A stretch of 64,000 nucleotides of DNA from Streptomyces atratus. GTDB lineage: Bacteria; Actinomycetota; Actinomycetes; Streptomycetales; Streptomycetaceae. This document shows, piece by piece, positions 59,831 through 64,000 of this stretch. Location: positions 63,838-127,837 of the forward strand of contig NZ_FPJO01000017.1 in NCBI RefSeq assembly GCF_900119365.1. The letters run 5' to 3'. The translations under genes were made by a program, and so were the position numbers. Under the pieces are notes generated by a model. That model worked only from the letters and a program-made list of their open reading frames with translations, had not been told where the DNA came from and ran no database searches. How positions within the stretch are numbered: the stretch's first letter is position 1; each line of letters starts with the position of its first letter.

Positions 59831-60340
59831 GTGACGGAAGGCACCACCTCCACGGCCGTTGAGGGCAGCGACACCTTGACCCGCCTTGAGCAGGAGGGCG
59901 AGATCGCAGCGGACTACCTTGAGGGTCTGCTCGACATCGCCGACCTCGACGGCGACATCGACATGGATGTCGAGGCGGACCGGGCCGCGGTCTCGATCAT
60001 CAGCGACTCGGCACGTGATCTGCAGAAGCTCGTGGGCCGCGACGGTGAGGTGCTGGAGGCGCTCCAGGAGCTGACGCGGCTCGCTGTTCACCGGGAGACC
60101 GGGGACCGCAGCCGGCTGATGCTGGACATCGCGGGCTTCCGGGCCAAGAAGCGGGCGGAGCTCGCCGAGCTGGGCGCCAAGGCCGCGGATGAGGTCAAGA
60201 GCACCGGCGAGCCGGTGAAGCTGGCCCCGATGACGCCGTTCGAGCGCAAGGTCGTGCACGATGCAGTAGCGGCCGCCGGTCTGCGCAGCGAGTCCGAGGG
60301 CGAGGAGCCGGAGCGCTTCGTCGTCGTCCTCCCGGCCTGA
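59831..60340 (+). CDS. jag: Jag/KhpB-family RNA-binding protein (KH and R3H domains)
   Basis: The 169-residue protein has an acidic N-terminus, a KH-like domain (YLEGLLDIADLDGDIDMDVE, SARDLQKLVGRDGEVLEALQ, ELTRLAVHRETG) and an R3H domain (LAPMTPFERKVVHDAVAAAG). It lacks the long Jag-N region of Firmicutes. KhpB/Jag binds RNA and affects cell growth. GTG 59831 has AAGGAG upstream; the gene ends at a terminator. Confidence 0.92.
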   Translation: MTEGTTSTAVEGSDTLTRLEQEGEIAADYLEGLLDIADLDGDIDMDVEADRAAVSIISDSARDLQKLVGRDGEVLEALQELTRLAVHRETGDRSRLMLDIAGFRAKKRAELAELGAKAADEVKSTGEPVKLAPMTPFERKVVHDAVAAAGLRSESEGEEPERFVVVLPA

Positions 60341-60357
60341 CCGGACCCGAGTTCTGT

Positions 60358-60385
60358 CGGCCCCGTCTGTTCACAGGCGGGGCCG
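60358..60385 (+). terminator. Terminator after jag
   Basis: CGGCCCCG (60358-60365) pairs with CGGGGCCG (60378-60385), with an inner CTGT/ACAG stem, followed by ATCTTTG. Confidence 0.8.
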
Positions 60386-60449
60386 ATCTTTGTCAGCCTG
60401 ATAGTCAGCCACCCACAGTGCGGTAGTGCGGTACGGAAGGACGGTTCCC

Positions 60450-61166
60450 GTGACGGCGGAAGTAGAGCTTCCCCAGGCGCCCGAAGGGGCGCGGGCGGTT
60501 TTCGGCGAGTTCTTCCCGGAGGCTGTCCGCTACGCGGAGCTGCTGGCGGACGCCGGGGTGAAGCGGGGGCTGATCGGCCCGCGTGAGGTGCCGCGGCTGT
60601 GGGAGCGGCATCTGCTGAACTGTGCGGTGCTCTCCGAGGTCGTGCCCGAGGGGGTCACGGTCTGCGATGTGGGTTCGGGTGCGGGCCTTCCCGGTATTCC
60701 ACTGGCACTGGTGCGTCCGGACCTCAAGATCACTTTGCTGGAGCCCCTGCTCCGGCGCACGAATTTCCTCCAGGAAGTCGTGGAGCTGCTGGGCCTGGAC
60801 CATGTGACGGTGGTGCGTGGCCGGGCCGAGGAGGTGCTGGGCTCGCTTCAGCCAGTGCATGTGGTGACGGCTCGAGCGGTGGCCCCGCTGGACCGGCTGG
60901 CCGGTTGGGGCGTTCCGCTGCTGCGCCCGTACGGAGAGATGCTGGCGCTCAAGGGGGACACCGCCGAGGAGGAGATCGCCGGGGCACGTGCGGCTCTGGG
61001 CAAGCTCGGTGTGGTCGAGACCGAGGTGCTGCATGTCGGGGAGGGAGTTGTCGACCCGATGTCCACAGTGGTGCGTGTGGTGGTCGGTGAGAGTCCGGGT
61101 GGTGTGAGGTTTGCCGCGAAGAGGGCCAAGGCTGCCAGAACGAGTCGTACGAGGCGCCGTCGCTGA
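60450..61166 (+). CDS. rsmG: 16S rRNA (guanine527-N7)-methyltransferase RsmG
   Basis: The 238-residue protein has the GidB/RsmG fold: LWERHLLNCAVLSEVVPEGV, the S-adenosylmethionine motif VCDVGSGAGLPGIPLALVRP, LLEPLLRRTNFLQEV and VTARAVAPL. Loss of RsmG gives low-level streptomycin resistance in Streptomyces. GTG 60450 follows GGAAGGA; the in-frame ATG at 60426 has no site. It lies between jag and parA. Confidence 0.94.
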   Translation: MTAEVELPQAPEGARAVFGEFFPEAVRYAELLADAGVKRGLIGPREVPRLWERHLLNCAVLSEVVPEGVTVCDVGSGAGLPGIPLALVRPDLKITLLEPLLRRTNFLQEVVELLGLDHVTVVRGRAEEVLGSLQPVHVVTARAVAPLDRLAGWGVPLLRPYGEMLALKGDTAEEEIAGARAALGKLGVVETEVLHVGEGVVDPMSTVVRVVVGESPGGVRFAAKRAKAARTSRTRRRR

Positions 61167-61266
61167 CGCCTCCGGACGCGCTACGGGGCTGAGTGCTGCG
61201 TACGGTATGCGCCGTCTACCGACCGCGCTTCCGGTACGTAGCCGTATGTCCCTATGCGGAGTGTCG

Positions 61267-61293
61267 TGCCCCTGTAGCTAGGCTGCAGGGGCA
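61267..61293 (+). terminator. Terminator after rsmG
   Basis: TGCCCCTG (61267-61274) pairs with CAGGGGCA (61286-61293), with a possible inner AGC/GCT pairing, 100 bp after the rsmG stop and immediately before parS. Confidence 0.65.
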
Positions 61294-61297
61294 TCGT

Positions 61298-61311
61298 GTT
61301 TCACGTGAAAC
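61298..61311. other. parS: parS site upstream of parA
   Basis: Perfect GTTTCACGTGAAAC core, about 160 bp before parA, in the rsmG-parA interval (61167-61457). That interval also has DnaA-box sequences at 61395-61403 (TTGTCCACA) and 61413-61421 (TCATCCACA). Confidence 0.95.
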
Positions 61312-61457
61312 GTCGCTCTCTGCTGCATGGAATCATCAGCCGCGGTCGCGCGGCTGCCGCGCCGCGGCATCGCAGGCCCGTTAGGGCTACGGAGTTGTCC
61401 ACAGAAGTGGATTCATCCACAGAAGAGCGGGCCTCGCTGGTTCACGACCCCGAAAGC

Positions 61458-62534
61458 ATGGCAGGCTCTGTTCATTGCGAGCCTGAAGTCGAGGAGAGTG
61501 AATCCTTGCGGTCCGACGCCAACATCGCGGGACCGATGACCGATCCGGTCCCCGGTCCCCGAACCGAATCGGCGGGGGAGGGTGTTTCACGTGAAACACC
61601 GCCGCCGATGGACGACACCCCCATCGGTCGCGCGGCCCAGCTGGCGGTTGAGGCCCTCGGCCGCGCCGGCGAGGGCCTGCCTCGCCCTGACCGGACGCGC
61701 GTCATGGTGGTGGCCAATCAGAAGGGCGGAGTGGGCAAGACGACCACGACGGTCAATCTTGCTGCCTCGCTAGCGCTTCATGGCGCGCGGGTTCTGGTGG
61801 TCGATCTCGACCCGCAGGGGAACGCCTCTACGGCTCTGGGGATCGATCACCATGCCGAAGTCCCCTCCATCTATGACGTCCTGGTGGACAGCAGGCCGCT
61901 CTCCGAGGTGGTCCAGCCCGTACCGGACGTCGAAGGCCTCTTCTGCGCTCCCGCCACCATCGATCTCGCCGGTGCGGAGATCGAACTGGTGTCGCTGGTG
62001 GCGCGGGAGAGTCGACTGCAGCGAGCGATCCAGGCGTATGAGCAGCCGTTGGACTACATCCTCATCGACTGCCCGCCTTCGCTGGGCCTGCTGACGGTCA
62101 ATGCCCTGGTCGCCGGCGCCGAGGTGCTGATCCCTATCCAGTGCGAGTACTACGCGCTGGAAGGGCTGGGGCAGCTACTGCGCAATGTGGACCTGGTGCG
62201 GGGGCATCTCAACCCCGATCTTCATGTGTCGACGATTCTGCTCACCATGTACGACGGCAGGACCAGGCTTGCTTCGCAGGTTGCGGAGGAGGTGCGCAGC
62301 CACTTCGGCAAGGAGGTGCTGCGGACGAACATTCCGCGATCGGTGCGGATTTCGGAGGCGCCCAGTTATGGGCAGACCGTGCTGACCTACGACCCGGGTT
62401 CCAGTGGGTCGCTGTCGTACCTCGAAGCGGCGCGTGAGATCGCCCTGAGGGGTGTCGGGGTCCATTACGAGCCCCAGCATGCCCAGACGGGCAGCGGGAA
62501 CAGCCAGCAGAGCATTTCGGAGGGGATTCAGTGA
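61458..62534 (+). CDS. parA: Chromosome partitioning ATPase ParA
   Basis: The 358-residue protein has a ~110-residue disordered N-terminus and a ParA/MinD ATPase domain. The domain carries the deviant Walker A KGGVGKTTTTVNLA, Walker A' VVDLDPQGNAST and Walker B LIDCPPSLGLL. It forms filaments or gradients that place ParB-oriC complexes, especially in sporulating hyphae. ATG 61458 is used; the open frame extends to 61296, and ATG 61537 is another choice. A parS site is embedded in the reading frame, where it encodes VSRET. The stop overlaps parB as GTGA. Confidence 0.94.
   Translation: MAGSVHCEPEVEESESLRSDANIAGPMTDPVPGPRTESAGEGVSRETPPPMDDTPIGRAAQLAVEALGRAGEGLPRPDRTRVMVVANQKGGVGKTTTTVNLAASLALHGARVLVVDLDPQGNASTALGIDHHAEVPSIYDVLVDSRPLSEVVQPVPDVEGLFCAPATIDLAGAEIELVSLVARESRLQRAIQAYEQPLDYILIDCPPSLGLLTVNALVAGAEVLIPIQCEYYALEGLGQLLRNVDLVRGHLNPDLHVSTILLTMYDGRTRLASQVAEEVRSHFGKEVLRTNIPRSVRISEAPSYGQTVLTYDPGSSGSLSYLEAAREIALRGVGVHYEPQHAQTGSGNSQQSISEGIQ
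61584..61597. other. parS: parS site inside the parA coding region
   Basis: GTTTCACGTGAAAC within the perfect 16-bp palindrome TGTTTCACGTGAAACA (61583-61598). It is read in frame as Val-Ser-Arg-Glu-Thr near residue 44 of ParA, in the flexible N-terminus. Confidence 0.95.
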
Positions 62535-63631
62535 GCGAGCGTCGAAGAGGGTTGGGGCGTGGGCTGGGTGCCTTGATCCCCGCCGCTCCGCAGGAGAAGC
62601 AGGTTACGTCCACGAGGATGGGACCGACCTCTGCTGGGGCGGATGCTGTGATGACAGTGGAGCGGGGGGTGGCTGCGGCAAAGGTGGCCGGTCTCACGGG
62701 TACTCCGGTGGTGCCGGAGCCGAGCGCGCCGGTTGCGGAGTCCGGAGCGGTCGCCGAATCGGCGGGACCTGCCGGGGCGTATTTTGCCGAGGTTCCTCTC
62801 GGTTCCATCACCCCGAACCCCCGCCAGCCGCGGGAGGTGTTTGACGAGGACGCGCTCGCGGAATTGGTGACCTCCATCAAGGAGGTGGGCCTTCTCCAGC
62901 CCGTTGTCGTGCGAAAGGTGGGGCCGGAGCGCTATGAGCTCATCATGGGCGAGCGGCGCTGGAGGGCTTGCCAGAAGGTGGGTCTGGAGCGGATTCCGGC
63001 TATCGTCCGGGCCACGGATGACGAGAAGCTTCTCCTGGACGCGCTTCTGGAGAACCTTCACCGGGCTCAGCTGAATCCGCTGGAAGAGGCGGCTGCGTAC
63101 GACCAGCTCCTGAAGGACTTCAAGTGCACGCATGACCAGCTGGCCGACCGGATCGGGCGTTCCCGGCCGCAGGTGTCGAACACGCTGCGTCTGCTGAGGC
63201 TGTCGGCTCCGGTGCAGCGAAGGGTGGCGGCCGGGGTGCTCTCCGCCGGTCATGCGCGGGCGCTGCTGTCCGTGGACGACACGGAGGAGCAGGACAAGCT
63301 GGCTCATCGCATTGTGGCCGAGGGGCTGTCGGTGCGTGCGGTCGAGGAGATCGTGACCCTCATGGGCTCCGATCCCAAGAGCCCTGCCAAGTCCAAGGGG
63401 CCGCGAGCCGGCGGCCGGGTGTCGCCTGCGCTGTCCGACCTCGCCACCCGGCTCTCGGACCGCTTCGAGACCAGGGTGAAGGTCGACCTCGGTCAGAAGA
63501 AGGGGAAGATCGTCGTCGAGTTCGCGTCGATGGAGGATCTGGACCGCATTCTCGGCAGCCTGGCTCCGGGCGAGGGGCGTGTGCTGGACCGGGAACCCTC
63601 CGAGGACTCCGCTGAGGACGACGAGGGCTGA
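62531..63631 (+). CDS. parB: Chromosome partitioning protein ParB
   Basis: The 366-residue protein has an N-terminal segment with RGLGRGLGALIP (the ParA-stimulating region), and the ParB/Srx CTPase domain with PNPRQPREVFDEDAL, GERRWRA and ENLHRAQLNPLEEA. A central helix-turn-helix (CTHDQLADRIGRSRPQVSNT) contacts parS, and a C-terminal dimerisation domain follows. It binds and spreads from the parS sites. GTG 62531 overlaps the parA stop. Confidence 0.96.
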   Translation: MSERRRGLGRGLGALIPAAPQEKQVTSTRMGPTSAGADAVMTVERGVAAAKVAGLTGTPVVPEPSAPVAESGAVAESAGPAGAYFAEVPLGSITPNPRQPREVFDEDALAELVTSIKEVGLLQPVVVRKVGPERYELIMGERRWRACQKVGLERIPAIVRATDDEKLLLDALLENLHRAQLNPLEEAAAYDQLLKDFKCTHDQLADRIGRSRPQVSNTLRLLRLSAPVQRRVAAGVLSAGHARALLSVDDTEEQDKLAHRIVAEGLSVRAVEEIVTLMGSDPKSPAKSKGPRAGGRVSPALSDLATRLSDRFETRVKVDLGQKKGKIVVEFASMEDLDRILGSLAPGEGRVLDREPSEDSAEDDEG

Positions 63632-63650
63632 CCTGCCGATGGGGTTGTGG

Positions 63651-63690
63651 GGCGGGCTGTGTTCCGGTGGTTACCGGAACACAGCCCGCC
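63651..63690 (+). terminator. Terminator of parAB
   Basis: A perfect 18-bp stem (63651-63668 with 63673-63690) with a 4-nt loop, followed by CTTTG, 19 bp after the parB stop. It is the most stable hairpin noticed in the window. Confidence 0.92.
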
Positions 63691-63785
63691 CTTTGCTTCC
63701 TCTCGGTGTCGGCTTCATCCCTGGGTGGATACGATTCGTTCTGGTATGGCACATCCGGCTTGAGCCACCTTCGGTAGGGAGGGCC

Positions 63786-63884
63786 ATGCGATCAGTGAGC
63801 CACAGCCGACTGATGTCAGTGGGGCTGGGCCTGGGGCTGTCTGAGGGCTCGTCGGCAGCCTGCTCCTCGAATGGAGTGCACTGA
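63786..63884 (+). CDS. Candidate 32-residue small ORF between parB and the next gene
   Basis: ATG 63786 is preceded at close range by AGGGAGG and opens a 32-residue frame with a central hydrophobic stretch (LMSVGLGLGL) and a Cys-containing C-terminus (SAACSSNGVH). It is too short to judge coding bias, and the spacing of the ribosome-binding site is tight. It could be a leader peptide or chance. Apart from it and the terminator, 63632-63930 holds nothing recognised. Confidence 0.25.
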   Translation: MRSVSHSRLMSVGLGLGLSEGSSAACSSNGVH

Positions 63885-63930
63885 CTGTCGTATGCGACGC
63901 GACGGGCGAAGGAAGCGAGGAACAGCCTTC

Positions 63931-64000
63931 ATGGGGCGTCGGCTCGTACCGCTCACACTGGACAACCTTTCCGATCTCCCCAGACGCTGCCGCTCGTGTG
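63931..64000 (+). CDS. Start of a probable GNAT-family acetyltransferase gene (partial)
   Basis: ATG 63931 opens a frame MGRRLVPLTLDNLSDLPRRC that runs off the window after 23 codons. A GCGAGGAA site lies 12-18 bp upstream. In Streptomyces the gene after parB is usually a GNAT N-acetyltransferase starting with a similar Leu-rich sequence; only this context and the first residues support the call. Confidence 0.55.
   Translation, partial: MGRRLVPLTLDNLSDLPRRCRSC

Noticed and set aside
61296..61457. Longer ParA starting at 61296
   Set aside because: The start codon lies inside parS and the extra residues are Arg/Ala-rich without ParA character; ATG 61458 is more consistent with known Streptomyces ParA.
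1..64000. CRISPR arrays, insertion sequences, prophage genes, rRNA operons or secondary-metabolite clusters
   Set aside because: No regularly spaced repeats, transposase or integrase motifs, rRNA sequences or PKS/NRPS domains were seen; the window is core chromosome.

Overview
The window is about 64 kb of very GC-rich DNA from the replication-origin region of a Streptomyces-type actinomycete. The evidence is strong third-position GC bias, many GTG starts and 4-base stop/start overlaps. Gene content also fits: bkd, paa, crgA, class E sortases, DLW-39, DUF721, and the parB-parA-rsmG-jag-yidC-yidD-rnpA-rpmH-dnaA-oriC-dnaN-gnd-recF-gyrB-gyrA block in the order known for Streptomyces. No species is claimed.

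Positions 1-16,000 hold carbon and CoA metabolism. They contain a probable molybdenum-cofactor pair, a branched-chain 2-oxo acid dehydrogenase operon (bkdABC) with a divergent Lrp/AsnC regulator, and a phenylacetate degradation locus. The locus comprises a TetR regulator, paaN and paaABCDE, and is split by an opposing operon (DUF5819, HTTM, TrmH-type methyltransferase). An 18-bp palindromic sequence is identical in front of both paa halves. An acyl-CoA dehydrogenase with a KstR-like palindrome follows.

Positions 16,000-21,000 are mixed: rhodanese, J-domain protein, DUF2252 protein, a frameshifted membrane protein with a divergent MarR regulator and its likely operator, a distal parS site and tRNA-Leu.

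Positions 21,000-37,600 hold the cell-growth and division signalling block: fhaA-fhaB-pstP-rodA-pbpA-pknB, three class E sortases around a glutamine amidotransferase gene, DUF881 protein, crgA, rhomboid protease, cyclophilin and DUF5324 protein. The order mirrors the origin-proximal block of mycobacteria, but there is no separate pknA and the sortases are additional. A compact DnaA-box cluster lies between crgA and the rhomboid gene.

Positions 37,600-45,400 carry tRNA-Ala, an HTH regulator, a second Ser/Thr kinase, a pair of membrane-anchored extracellular proteins (one with a VWA domain and a frameshift), DLW-39, a small secreted protein, tRNA-Ile and a DUF3566 protein.

Positions 45,400-63,700 are the replication and segregation core, with oriC between dnaN and dnaA and the yidC/jag and parAB genes on the other side. 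Two further parS sites flank or lie within parA. The window ends in the start of a probable GNAT-family gene.
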